NCBI GenBank assembly: GCA_013396915.1
Contig: VWZL01002053.1
Span: forward strand, 1 to 64,000
Length of the DNA: 64,000 nt
Direction: 5' to 3'
From: Stercorarius parasiticus
Taxonomy: Eukaryota; Chordata; Aves; Charadriiformes; Stercorariidae
The position numbers and the translations under genes are program-made. The notes beneath the pieces are model-generated. The model ran no database searches, was not told where the DNA came from, and saw nothing but the letters and a program-made list of their open reading frames with translations. Within the stretch, counting starts at the first letter, position 1, and each line of letters opens with the position of its first letter. This document shows positions 22,429-35,900 of the stretch, piece after piece.

Positions 22429-25400
22429 CTATAACATTTTATCTCCTGTATCCAAAACAGCATTTAAGACCAGACAAACAAACCTATTTCCTCATTGTAA
22501 TGTTGTTTTATGTACCATGAACCTGCTATCACACCCCCTTTGCTGGTGATATTCCTTCCCCTCCATGCTTAGTGCTCTCACAATTATCTCTACATTGGCC
22601 ACACATTTGAAAGTGCCACCAGAAAGGACCAGTTTGGGTGTCTCTGATGCAAATTCATCACCTTGGGTTTCACACTTTTAGTGCCTGGGCTGTCTTCCAG
22701 CTCTCCTTACCCATGGCATCACCACCTTCAGCCCAACAAATAACCATCAAGCCCCTGACCCCAGAGCTGCACGGCTCCGCTTCGTTCTTTGCACCTAATA
22801 ACGAGCTGAACAAACACTAGCAGCATGGCTCTGACGCTAACAGTCAAGAGAAAGATCTGGAGGTATAAAACCCCAAACCACAATTATTTATTTCACAGCA
22901 TGACAGAATTAAGGTTTCCGTTGCTATAAGGCCTCTGTCAAGTATTTAACCCAACAGCATGGGAACAGTGCATGGGAATAATCTTCCTGGTGGCTCCCCA
23001 TGGAGATGTTCTCAAGATGCATCCACGGCTGCGCTTGCACCGTAGCTTACACGGCCCTGGGCAGTGGCTGCTGTGTGACATGCTGGGACCAGAGGAAGTG
23101 TTCCTTCCGTTATCTGAAAAACATTGTTTCTGACCATCCAAGCTGATATTGATCATTGTCCTATGTCTTCTGCTAACGTCCTGCCTTCCCCGAGAAACCC
23201 AGAGGCACCACGTGCATCCTTCTGTCCTGTCCCCTGCAAAGGGATCATTGCAATTTCCCATGACTGAGAACCTCTGGCATGATCTAGCTAACAAAATGCC
23301 CTGAAATTTCTCCACAGGAGAGATGGAGTTGAAAAAAACCAGCAAATTCACCTCTATTCTGTCAGGTTGGCAGAGAGCTATAGTCTCAGGCCAGCCAAAG
23401 CAGCAAGCCCTGGCATTTCCCGGCTGCATGACCTGCTATGGGAGAACTGCAATGATTGAGGCTTGTACTGGCATGGGCAGAGCTCCGGCGGCAAGATTTG
23501 TTATTGAACTAAACTCCTGGCAGCTGCCGGTGAATAGGCAGACTTTGTCTCAAAAACCTCTCAGAAGCAGTAGACAATGGGAGAAATCTGCAGAACGCAT
23601 TTATTTCCAAAAATTCCGGGAAATTATCCTGATCTGCAGCTGACAAACAGCTGGGGGGAGCCTTCCCCAGAGATGTAGATGGGCTTGAAGGTGGGCTGTG
23701 GTCAAGCCAGCCCCATGGGAGAGCTCAGTCTGTAAATGGAGACATGCCCAGAACACAGGGAGAGGAGGGGAATCTTCCACATCTCCAGAGCCCAAGAGGA
23801 AAATTACTTTTTTGGTTGCTCATCTTGGTAGACAAGAAAATCTCCAGGTCCCAGAGCAGCTGCTTTGCAGACCAGCCTCCCCTGTGGGTGGTGCGGTTTC
23901 TGTGAGCATGTCCTACATGTCCCCAGGGGTGCACTGACCGGCAGCACTGCCAACGCCGAGCCAGACACCACAGCCATCCCTCCAAGGGCAATCCAGGATC
24001 CTGTCCCCTTCCTGTCTCCCCTGACCCTTACCCGTGTCCTCACACACCCAGTGCTGCTCGTTAACCCATCCCAGAAGGGTTACACTCTGGGCAGGGTCAT
24101 GGCAGAGCGATGTTCTGCCTAATAAACACACTGTCTCCAGAAGCATCAGGCATCTCCTCCGCAGGTGCTCAAAGTCCCCAGCCAACCCTGTTGGCCAGGA
24201 TCTTACACCATGGGGTGTCCTTGAACCACACTTCAGCCCCCAACGCCAGCTCATCACCGGTGAGAGGCACTGCAGAGAGGGGACATGGGATGCCCCTGAG
24301 GGATAATAACTGGTCAACATGGCCCAGCATCATTTTAGCTACTCCCTTTCCCTGTGGCTTTCATCCACCACCCTTTGCTGGAGCTCTGCCAGCCCAAGGT
24401 GAGGAAGGTGTCCCCTTTCTCCAGCAGTCAAAGATGCCCTGGGTGGGTGCTTCTGCTCACTGTCCCCACACCGCCAGCCCAGAGCAGCTCTGGTGATGCC
24501 AGCCATGCCGGACCGGCTCCATGCACATGGTTCTGCTTCCCTCTAGTGACAAGGTGGCCTCACATCAGCAGAAGCAAAGGCTGAGGCACAGCTCCATCTG
24601 CAGAGAGGATGCTCTTTGCCTCAGCCTGTGGAGACGTGGCCCTTGGGGCTGGAGCCCTTGCTGGATACCCCAAGGATGTGGGATGGGAGCACCTCTGTCT
24701 CCAAGTTGGGTAGAGCTTGGCATGAACGATTCCAAGTCCACATGAATAATCTTTGTTTGTCTGTCCATGCTCTCTGCACCTGCCTGCTTGTGGGCAGCCT
24801 CTCCCCCAGCACAGTGCTGGGATGCTATTGTCCCCTGGGGACGTAAATCAGGAAATGCTGATTTTGAGAGGAGCTGGACAGTTGTTGGGAGATGTGACCC
24901 TTTCACACAGACACATGAACCCACCTCCAAACAAAGTCCTTCAACCATTTATGGCCATAGTCCTTTTCCTAAAATGGCATCACGGAGCAGCTATTAGAAG
25001 ATGGGTTAGGATGAAGCAGGGTCAGAGCTGGACTCCAGTCCAATGGCTGGAGCAATCAGCTGTGAAGCAGCATTCCCAAATTCCTCCTTTTTTGATAAAA
25101 CACCCAAAACTCATTTCCAAATCATGGACCATTACTGTTTTGGGTCTCTATGTAGGGTCTCTTTTATGGTGGCCAAAAGCAGCCATGTCCTCATAACAAA
25201 CAGCTCCCCTCTGTGCTTTCTGCAAGACACAATCTCTCTCTCTATAGATTTTTTTACCCCAAAGCTTCTGCACATTTTCCTCAAGAAACCTCTTTCTCTC
25301 CACACTTATTCTAGCCTCTCCCCATTGCTTTACATTACCTGTTCACAGCTGTATCATCTAGATTGCTCCTCAAGAAGCTTTGAACATACTTCCTATTAAA

Positions 25401-28400
25401 TTCTAGCCATCCTGCAAGATTGCTCCATGATCCAAACCATGATCCCAATGTCAATTGGCTCTGTGATCCTCCAAGCATGCCTCAACCTATCCCCAAAGAA
25501 CGTTTATTGGAGCTTAGGGGGCTTTGTATCCTGGTCCCTGGGACCCAGCACCCATCAAATGGCAGTGCTTAACACCGGCTCCTCTGCCCAGGGTAGCTCA
25601 ACATTTGCAGCCCATTTTTTCTTGCCTGAAACTCCTTGTCCTCCCATCACTTGGGCACAGGCATCCAGATCTGGAGGGAGCATCTCCAGATGCTCCATGT
25701 CCCCATGGCAATCCTGCAGTACCTTTGCTTGGTGAACACATTCATGAATCATTGTTCCTGGTGCCTCTCGTAGCTGGGCCCCACCGCCACGGTTTGCTCA
25801 CCGGTGATTTATCTGCTTGCTCAGATTGAATCCTTCCCTTTCGGTCAGCTGCTCCTGCATATTTATTCAGCAGAAGACGACCTCCCTTTGCCCCATAATT
25901 GATTGTTTTGTCTCCACTTAATTTTCTGCTTCATCACTGCCTTGTTTCGGGAAAAGGGGCTTTTCAGAGGGGTGATTCATTGCTCTGTGGACTTTCCTGT
26001 ATATTCAGTTCATTGTCTGCCCTGTCCTCTCCCCTTTTTTGCTGCTTCCCCCAATTTACCCATTCCTCGGAACAAATTGATTCACTGTTGAGGTTTATTT
26101 TTGGCTTCCACCTGTTGGGCTCCTCGCAGCTGCCTCGAGCTGGCGTGTTCCCTTTGCTCCCCCAGCGCCACGTCTCTCCTCCTCCTTGTTTTTCTCCTGC
26201 TGCTACTCCTGACCGTACTTCCTCATCCTCCGTCCCTGCTTTCTCCTCCGCGCAATGCTCAGTTATTTTTTAATGATCGGAGTGCGCTCCACCAATGCTA
26301 AACACAAACCAGAGGACAGCAGCAATGTCAGGGAGCATGCAAAATTTAGAGGGGGAACAAGTAGGTGAACAGGGCTTTGGGGCCAGACACTGCTGGCCTC
26401 TGGGTACCAGGTTTAAGGGTTGCCACCAGTTCCCTGATCCAGGCTGAGCACATGGGACAGCGGGTTCAAGCCCACCTGCAAGTATTCACGCACGGGTTAG
26501 CACTCAATAGCCTCCTTTGCCATTTTTATTCTCTCCCTTGTCTCCTCTGTGTTCATATCGAGTTCAGAAGGAATAAAAGTCATTTCACAGACCTGTCACT
26601 GCGTGCAAAAGGTCTCCTGGGTGCCAGCATGGCTTTGAGCGTCAAGTCTCAGAGAAAGACCCTGCTAGATCCAAAGTCTTTGAGTCAGTGAAACCAGTGC
26701 AGTCACAGATGTGAAGGGGGCTTTCGGCAGCTTGATACCAATTGCAGCGCCTAAAGCCAAAACGTGGGTCTGTAAATCCCCAACTCAGCTGTTATTTGAT
26801 CCCAGAGGCGTCTCAGTTCTGCAGATGCCCTCGGTGTGAGGGTGCTGCTGGCCAGGCAGAAAGCCATGACCCAGGCAGTGCTGGGGAGCTCCTCAAGGCT
26901 GGTCCCCCCTGGGTCAAACCCTCCTGGATATGCAAACTCACGCAGGGTCTCATCAGAGAGGTTTAGTGTCTGGGTGCTCTCCAGGCCACCCACCCACAGG
27001 AACCAAGCCCAGGACTGGGGTCCCTTGGACACAGGACTCGGTGGTGGCGGGCAGAGATCAACCCTCCTCACTTGGGTAACACACTGAGCTCCCGTTTACC
27101 CCTCCGACACTTGCTTTTCCATCTTTTCCTCACTCCCGGGGCTCCCCTTGGAAATCCTTCCCATTTTCCAGCTTCCTTTTTGCAGTGTGGACCCCAAACG
27201 TGGGCACAGCATCCTGTGCCTCTCACAATACGCTCTCCCCACTCCAGCTGGCCTCCCTCACAGCAGCCCAAGCCCTGTGGTGCTTGGGTCTCCCATTTGG
27301 ATGATTATTGACCCAAATTCTTACGTGTTTGGGGGATTTTCCACTTCCCAGGTCCAGGTGCTCCAACTCCAGAGCTAGTCCCAGACTGTACCACCACGTC
27401 CGTTTTGCAGCCCTGCAAAGCTCAGGTTTACACAGCTGCGGGCACCAGGCGATTAATCTCACCCACACCAATGACTTGGGTTTTTTTTCCCCCCCATTTC
27501 ACTCAGCAAACAGCTCTGTTGTGATTTCCATTCCTCCTGGGGCTGTATGAAATAGCACAGATCCGATCCCAAGGGGACACTGCTGGCAGCAGACCCTTTT
27601 GCACGTTCTTTGCAGTCATATTTGTGCTGTGCTAGGTTTAACCTGGGCCCCAGGGATGCTCACAGCATTTTCATGACAATATAATTTAGGACTAAGCCAA
27701 GCACCTTCTAGAAACCTGAATATGTTACAGAACATGCTCTCAGGTTTGGGATGCGATACGAATAAGCTACACCGCCCTCGGCTCTCTGCGGTCTGGCCTC
27801 CAGCAGCTGGTGCTACAAGGCACAAATCGCATCGCCTTCCGCTTCCCCCAAGCCTGAATTAGCTCTGCCGTAAATCTGCACGGCTGGTTTTTCTCCACTA
27901 GGTTGCAGCATTAACTTTTATTTTTCTATCCTTATCCAACCAAGAAACTGGGACCTTTTTTTTTTTTTAATAGGCAGCTCTGCCTTGTCGCCCCTCCATG
28001 CCCTCCTGGCCCCTGCACAGGGCTCCCGGGGGCTGGTGGTGACTCAGTGCTGGTGGTGGGGTGGCCGAAGAGACTCCCCTGGGGTCCCTGCAAAAGCGTC
28101 TTGGTTCCTATTTGCATCTGGGCTGGCGCTGCTCATATTCATTGTAAAATTAAAAGTGAAAAAAATAATAAGGAATAATTACACTGCTAGCATGAAGCAT
28201 GAAGGAAGGGGTCAGATGAAGGATCGCCAACGAACGCCCTGCCACCTCTCCTTTGGTGTGGATGGCAATGAGCGTGCAGTTGTTGCTGACGATTTTACAG
28301 CTTCAGACTAATTTTTCGTTCTGACGCTTCAAAGATCTCATTAAGGTTGTGCCAAACATGATCAAAAAAAGAAAGGCCACCGGGGTGATACTGGGGATTT

Positions 28401-29369
28401 TATGCTACGTGTGGTGTCACCACTGGGACATCAGTGGGAAGTTACTTGTGGTCTGTCACTGCTTGGCCATGAACGCGCCTGTGAGTTGAACCAGGGCTGG
28501 AGACTGCCCGGATCAGATGTACCTTTGCAAAACTGCATGTGAATGAACTGGGACGTGGGATGGTTTCCAGAAAGGAACAACATGAGTGGTATTTCCAACT
28601 CCTTCCCCTGGCCCAGCCCTGGTGCCCCCCTGCCCCCGTCCCCATGCCCAGCTGTGAGGGCAAGACATGATGCTCTAGATGCTCTCTCCTGGATGGGGCT
28701 GGGTCTACCAGGGCACCCCAGCTACAGCTGCCCACTCTGGGGCTTCATCTCACCCCAGTTCAGCAGTCTGGAGGTGTCTGGTCTGGAGAGCAGTGGAAGC
28801 TGCTGTCTGGGGTCCTCCACGTGTGCAGAGTCACCACGGCAGGAGATGGTGCTGAGTCCCATGGGAGGTGCTCGCGATGGGGTGACTCATCCCTGCAGGT
28901 GCACCCACGGATGCTCTGGCTGCTGCCCCGGTGTTGGGAGAGAGCAGGGTTTGAAAGGAGAAAGCTGCTGTGGTGCGTTTCCGTGCTTTTGCTATGACCA
29001 AGGGGTGCAAATAGCAAGGAGAAAGCCCTGGGTAGTCCTGAGGAGGCCGACGGGCAAGCCAAGTGCTGGCTATAAATACGCGAAAGGTCGTTGCAGAGAC
29101 ACAGCCAAACTCCTTTCCATCATGCCAGTCTGTAACAAAAGCTGGGGGCTTGGCAGGCTCAGGTTGGATGGAGGAAAGGCTCTCACTGCGAGGAACTGCT
29201 GCCCTGGGACAGAGACTCCCGCGAGCTGGTGCACCCTCCATCCTTGGGGAGTTTAGGACTTAGCTAGACCAAGTCACGGCTGGCAGCCTGGCTACAGTCC
29301 TGCTCTGAGCCGGAGGCTGGATTTGAGATGTCTGTTATGGTCTGAGGAACCCGGAACAATTTGTTGTCA

Positions 29370-29990
29370 TTTAGACGATTATTCTCTCACCCGACGACCC
29401 CTCCCTCACCTGGGAAGGGGAATCGGGGACAAAACAAAGAAACCCGAGGGTTGAGCTACAAACAGATTTAACAGACATTAACATTAATAATAATAAAAAA
29501 CCAGTATTGATCCCAATACCAGACATACAATATAGAAGGATCATACTCAGCCCGTTCCATCAGCAGGAAGCCGTGCACTCCCAGCAGGGGACAGCAAATA
29601 TGGGACACTGTGAGCGCGGTGGCTTTGGGAGGAAGGGAAGGGCTCAGGGCTCCGGCACCAGGGCAAGAAGTTGTCAGGATCACAGCCATCATGGGAGAGA
29701 GAAAACTCCTCAGCAAACTTTCTGATTTATATTGAGTGTGACATTCGTGGTATGAAATAATCCTGCTGGCAGCCTGGGTCAAGTGCCTGAGTCTTGCTCC
29801 TCCTCATCCCTGCACCTGGCGAGCTGGAAAACACCGAGACCTTGAAACCTACATAGCATAGCTGGCTATAAAGTAAATATTTTCACAAATTCAGATACTA
29901 GAGTCTTCTAAAAGTGCAGTTTTCCCAAGCATTAGAAGATACTTCACTGAAAAATAAAATTACTGAAAAATAAATTAGTCCTGACCCAAC
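29370..29990 (+). mobile_element. Degraded avian endogenous-retrovirus-type LTR remnant
   Basis: The order of blocks resembles a common avian LTR as I remember it: a GACCCCTCCCTCACCTGGGA block; an A/G-rich stretch with AAACCCGAGGGTTGAG, then an AT-rich run with AACAGATTTAACA and TAATAATAATAA; a long middle part; GATTTATATTGAGTGTGACA, TTCGTGGTATGAAATA; GGCAGCCTGGGTCAAGTGCC; CACCTGGCGAGCTGG; ACCTTGAAAC; and an AT-rich end. Divergence and indels are heavy, no internal gag, pol or env is seen, and no flanking duplication could be established. It is best read as an old solo LTR or LTR fragment; the family name is left open. Confidence 0.5.
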
Positions 29991-32900
29991 ATTTCTATGT
30001 GCGTTTGGTTAAAAATAACTGGTTTTCCTGCTCCTGAGTGTCCTCAAGCTGGTCAAGTCCTCCTGGTGTCTCGGCAGAGCAGAGCTGTCCTGCATTTCTG
30101 CTTATGAAATGATTATGTTTCCAACAGCAACAGTGAGAAAGAGCTCCAGAGGTGAAGGAAGCAGCAAGGAGGAGTGCAGGAATCCCGTGTGGCAGTGGGA
30201 AAAGCCTGGACAAATGTGTGGGAGGTCCCCTTCGGAGATATCCAGGCATTGCTCTGTGGTGACTCACCATCTCTATGGCCCCCAAGTCCTTCTCGGCTCC
30301 CTCCTACTCAAACCCACAGCCCAGGGGCCTTCCAAGGTCTCAGCACTGAGTTGTGCTCCTCTCCTTTGCTCCTGTCCTACACGTGGGATACATCCTTTGC
30401 ATGCTCACAAGCTACTGGCTAATGCAGCCCCCGGTGCCAGCCTGGGACACCACCATCCCATAGCTTTCTTCTGCCCAAGTCAAACGCAAGATCCTCAGGC
30501 TAGATGGTATTTCCAGATGCGGGACACAGGACGTGGTCACTTGAAGCCTGCCTGGAGAGAGGATTCTGTGAGCAGAATGTGCTGGGAGCTCCTGATTGCA
30601 GACAGCCCAGGACATGTCGTGTCCTTGTGTGGATGGGCACAGCCGTGCTTGGGGCAGCTGGGAGCACACAGTGTTCAGCACTGCTGGTCCACCACAACTT
30701 CAGGGGCTTGGTAACATCTCATGAGGAGCATTGTAGCCTCACCCTCATGGTTTTCCTGGCATTTAACCAGCTCCCACAAGTACAAGCTGTTCCCATCGCA
30801 ATAAATACATGTTCGGTACAGCTGGCACTGCTCACCCCTGCTTCCCTCTGCCTTCCCATCCCTCCCCTGGGGTCTGCTCTCTCCTCCTCTACACACAATT
30901 CTTCCATAGCCATCTCTGCTAAAGCAACGATGGACCCAAGCACCGAGTCCACTGTGGAGGTAAAAAGCAGGTTTTTCTATTAGAGATGCAGCTTCTTTGT
31001 GCTGTCCTCGCTCTGTGATGGGGTCTGTAGAAGTCACGGAGAGCAGGAGAGGTGAAGAGATCTCCACATCACTCACATGTACTTTGGCTTTAATGATGTC
31101 CTGTTATTTTCTCCCAGACCTGTGTCTTTTTACCTGCAGTGACCTTCCCTGACTCCTTGTTTACCTTGCAAAATAAGGGAACACTTTATTGCGCAGTGGA
31201 GTTCAGCTACAGCTTTTCAGCCAGCGATCAAAACACTTGAAACCTAAGAGCAGCATTTGAATTTAAAAATCATAATTACAGTGCCCAACAGGGAGAAGTT
31301 GGAGGAGGGCAATAAACGAAGCAGGGGGTTGGAAGAAAACAAAGAAAGGCATGAGAGGAATCTGTGCTTTGAACAGAGTCCTGAATATCTTGCACTGGCG
31401 ACTTCAAATCGGGCACCCAAAATTAATAGATTCTTTGACCTTCATTTCTCTGTGCTCCAGTTCATTATTTGTAAAGTAGACTACGACAATAGAGCCTCAC
31501 CTAAAAAAAGCAGATGTCATCACAGCAATTGCTTCGGCCAAAGCGCTTGGATGCTGCAGAGATGAGCATGAAAAAGGAAAAAAAAACCCTCTATATGGCT
31601 GTTCACCAAGTGAGTACCACTGCCGCGTGCCATGCTGGCAGTGTCCTGTGGAAAAAAATAACTTCCAATCATGTAATTAAGGACTGTGCCACGGTGCAAG
31701 CACCTGCAGAAGATATGTGGGCAGGCTGAAGAACAGGCGTCTCCCAATTTTTAAATGCTTTTTCAACCTTGTCACTTCTGATGTTATTTTGAAGTATTTT
31801 ATGCAGAGTGTTGCTCTACTGCATGGAGAGTGCATCTATGTGTCTTGCAAATAACTCTCCTAGCAGAGGGAAGCCTGGCATATCTTCACTAACAGTGAGG
31901 CTGTTAGCTCTGGCATAAGGAGCTTCAGATTTTCGTGATCATCACGGTATGTGGACCTCGCTGCCAATGTGCTATTGTATTTATTCTATTGCCATCTCCG
32001 CAACAGCTGGCCTTGCTGCTGCACTAGGATGTAAGAGGAAGGTTAAAACCCACAGGAGAGCGGCATGCCCTATTTGTGGAGCCTCGCTCCTTTAAACACA
32101 CGTGGGAGGGAGGACTGGTAAATCCTTGGACGGTTTTTCATCTTGCCTCGACTGGGCTGGGCTTTGGGCTCAGTCTGTTGTCTGGTCCCTTGTCATAGCT
32201 GCTGTTATAATGATTCATCCATCTGGTTTTCTGGGAAAAGAAAATGAGCTAGAGGAATGTTTTTTCTTTTTTTTTTGGCTGCATCTCTCCTCAAACGATT
32301 ACAACTTTGCACCCGGTGGAGCTGACAGAGGGGAAGGAGTTTTGCACATTGCTTTTTGCTTGCTGGAGCAGAGGAGCGCCGAGAAGCCCATTCCTCAAAG
32401 CCAGACCACGATGGTAATGTCCTTAACTGTGTTTCCGAAAGCAAAAAAGGATGTAACAAAACCCACCAGAAGTTTCAGGCTGTCTTCAGCGGCTGCACTG
32501 GACAAAAACCTCACACTGATGCACTCCAGGGACCATGTCTGCTACTTCAGTTGGCTCTCCGCCTGCCCGAGCTCTCCAGAAATGATGCGGGATGAACTGC
32601 AGCGAGAAGGCTTGGAAAGAAATCCAGGTGGAAAACATTGACACAGGAGGTCTTCTCATTGGGACTAAACAGCTGCTCTCATGAGTGATGTATTTTATCA
32701 TAAATTAGGTAATAACATGGGAAAAAAAAAGTCCTATGAGTTCACGCTGGGTGATGTTTAGTCTCAGAGCAGAGTGCAATTAGAAGCCACGCTGGAGGTT
32801 TTTCTTGGTTTGTACAGTGAGGACCAGTACTCCTCTGCTGGAGACAATGCACCCATCCAGCTGGTAACAGCAAGGGAACCCACTTCTCGGGTAAGAAAAG

Positions 32901-35900
32901 TGGCAATGCAACCTCTGTTTGCCAGCTGACCTAAAACAGCTGACAGTTTTAAAGAAGCCAGCTGCAGAGGAGATCTTTCCTATCTATGTCTCCTTGCTCC
33001 AGGAATGCATCTTCCTTGGTCCAAGTTTGGTTAGAGGTTCAACTGGGAAAGCAGCAGCTTGTCTGGGAGCAATCATTCCTCCATTCAGACACGTATTAAT
33101 AAATTTCCATCAAATGGCTCATGTATCAAAGCTCTACTTTTCTATGCTGCTAAAGCAAACCTTCCTGTGACAAATTCCTCCCTTTATACCGGCTTTGTAT
33201 CCATTACAAGCACACTGTACTCCCGTGAAAACCAGATCCTCCTGGAACCCACCAGCACAGGAACTGCCCTCCTCGCTGGTCCAGCATCCTTCCTCTCTCA
33301 TTCCCCTTTTTTTAGACCTAACACCTTCTTCACCCCTCTACTCAAATTTGCCCTTTCCATGATTTCATCTGAAGTGGGTGGCGAGTTCACTCTCCCCCGC
33401 GTGCAGCCTCTTCACAACGGCTCCTGGGATCTCTGCCAGCTTCTCTCCACCCACGGCCTCTCCCGTTGAAGCAAACCACGCAGCTCCTGCTGCTTCCCCG
33501 GGCCAAAGGCGGCATCTCACATCTGGTGGGCTGGCTGGGGAAGAGAAAAGGGAGCCAGGGAACAACTCGCTGTGCGTATGAGCCCCCACTTACCCCCTTT
33601 CTCCTAGCACTTTCCAGGGTGGGCATCTCCAGCCTCCCTACCCACCGGCTTTCCTCCCAGGAGATGACGACACGTTATTGAAGTGACTTTGAAGGCTCAA
33701 AGGACACTGCAAACACAAACTTAAGTTAAGAAAACAGCTTTGTGGATTCAATACCAAACGAAAACTGGCTTTTTCTTTTAGTTACTCATATTCAAAAAAA
33801 CTTTGCGTGGATCCAGGCATTCCCAGCCTTTGCGAACACAGGAGCATCAGACAGTGAAGTTAACTGGTCCCACGGCTTCAGAGACTGCAGGGCTGAACGG
33901 CACACCGAAAAGCAGATTTGATTCAGATTTTGTGATTGTATCTGTTAAAACAGAGTATTAAAATTCAAAACAGAGCGCAGGACGGGTTCTCAAACCTCTT
34001 GGGTTCTTCCCTCTGCTCTTTCTGATTTGCCATGGTTTTAAAAATTAATCTTTTGACTATTCCTCCTGGTGCCATTTCTGGGCTGGCAGCCTAGTTCCGA
34101 CGCCAGTGATTTATATGCTTTGCTCAGAACACAGCACACAAGTACTTCGCTTTTTCACTCGCCCTTTCCAAACGTTTTTAACGATCTGCTTCCTCAGATC
34201 TGTTTACATTCGGGAAATTAAAAGCTTAAGCAACAACTCCATTATGAGCAAGAACTCCATAAAAATTCCAAGATTACCAGAAAACATCTCAATACAGTGA
34301 CAAACGTAGCCATGCTCCAGTACGGCCGTTCATCCGTGGGCAGGATGGTTTATAAATTATTCATGAGCGTCTTTTCCAGGCTAATCTCAACTAAAAAGTG
34401 GGTTTTTTACGCCATCGTTTCACTCAGAAGTTCTCCGACTGGCATTTTGATTTGCACAGCGAAATCTGCAAATTTACTTGCACTGAAGGTAATTTCTCTT
34501 TCCTTCACGAACACTTCAGCTGCAATTTCAGTTCTCACACTGGAAATGCAATGGGAGAGTCTTTTATGTGACAGCTTATTTGAAAGCCTGGGAATCCGTG
34601 ATAATTTCCATTAATTTCCTGAGAAATTTAAGTTTTCCCAGCTGTGATTTTGAGCAGGTTCTGATCTGTAAGGATTTGGGCACCTTTCAGCAGGTAATCC
34701 CATCAGCCCAAGCTATTCCTAGTAATGAAAAATAATTTGGGAGACTATCAAGCTATTCTTCTCTTAATTTGTTCCACATTAAGGACAGACAAGGCTGAAG
34801 ATTAAATAATGGCCAAATCTAGTTGAGAAAAATCACTTTGTGGTCCTCTGGAGGCTATTAAGATTGGCTAGCTCACCTGTGCTTATGGCTTTTACAACTG
34901 CTGATCTGTTTTAGAATTTTATCCTGCACAGTGGCATTCGAGTATCTTCCAAGTAAAATCATTAATTATAATGAAATCCTACTGGGTTCTACGTTAACGC
35001 CCCCGCATGCAGTAATGTTATGGTAATACAAAAAGTAATGGTATCTGAAGAAACGAGGAATTCAAGAGAAATGCCTTACGCTACACCGCATGATGCCTAT
35101 GTGCTACACCGCAATGCACTGCTTGGAGAACCGGACCATAGGTGGCTCCTCCAGATCACGCTTGGATATCCCTTCCCAGCACTTCATCTCAGGCTGTGAT
35201 GCTCCAAAGCAGTGCAAGTGTCCGGCTTTAGGGACCAGCATCCAGTCTGTGAGATGTGTAGGACTTAATATGTTTATTGCTTTGGAAAACAGAGCCCAAG
35301 AAAGTCTCTCCTCTGCAGCAATCGTGTGAACACCGCTAGCACCAAAATACTGAACTCAAATCCTCGTGATTCCGAGTCTCACCTCTCCTTTTTATGGCAA
35401 GTGGCCATTAAAAAAAAAAAAAGTTATTTGACACAAGGACAAACCGGTTTTATGGACCCCCCCCCCAGGACTGAAGCCAAGTCACCTCCTGCCATAAGAG
35501 GTTCTCTAGAGAGGAAACCTTGAGACGAGACACACCATGAATCCCAGAAGGCAGCACAGATAGAAGCTGCAAAGAAAACAACTCAAACACGCGTCAATCT
35601 GGGTAGCAGAGAAGGCAGCCACACGCCCCGCTGGTGTTCTAGGAAAGCAAAACGAGAAGGGTGAGAAAGACAGAGGGAAAAAAATTTCTTGCCTCTTATT
35701 TCAGGGAGCTGAATGGGGAATAGCTTCTGAGCAAAGGTCTGCAACCACTACACTGACCGGTATGAACATCTAGAGCACCCTCTTGCCTGTTCAGCGGCAG
35801 AGCTGGGAGCACGTAACTGGTCCAGCTTTTATGCCTGGAACCCAAAAGCTCTGGATGTTTTCAAGGAGAGATGCACTTGCAGCATCTGATGGGCACCACT

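Larger units (their letters stand above)
20237..29369. other. Noncoding stretch; no gene recognised
   Basis: Contains an A17 run at 22,046, twin small hairpins at 22,392-22,428 and a T13 run at 27,956-27,968. The sequence from about 23.6 to 29.3 kb is GC-richer with many overlapping frames on both strands, including a 237-codon frame at 28,543-29,256. None shows a domain, splice context or family resemblance. Confidence 0.5.

Noticed and set aside
28543..29256. 237-codon plus-strand frame, the longest in the window
   Set aside because: It lies in GC-richer sequence where stops are rarer, the opposite strand is also open over much of it, it is Cys/Gly/Ser/Pro-rich without a repeat or domain, and it resembles no known protein.
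34407..34539. Possible terminal exon on minus, acceptor CATTTCCAG to TAA
   Set aside because: No AATAAA follows within the next stretch, the plus strand is also open, and a competing internal donor-like site exists.
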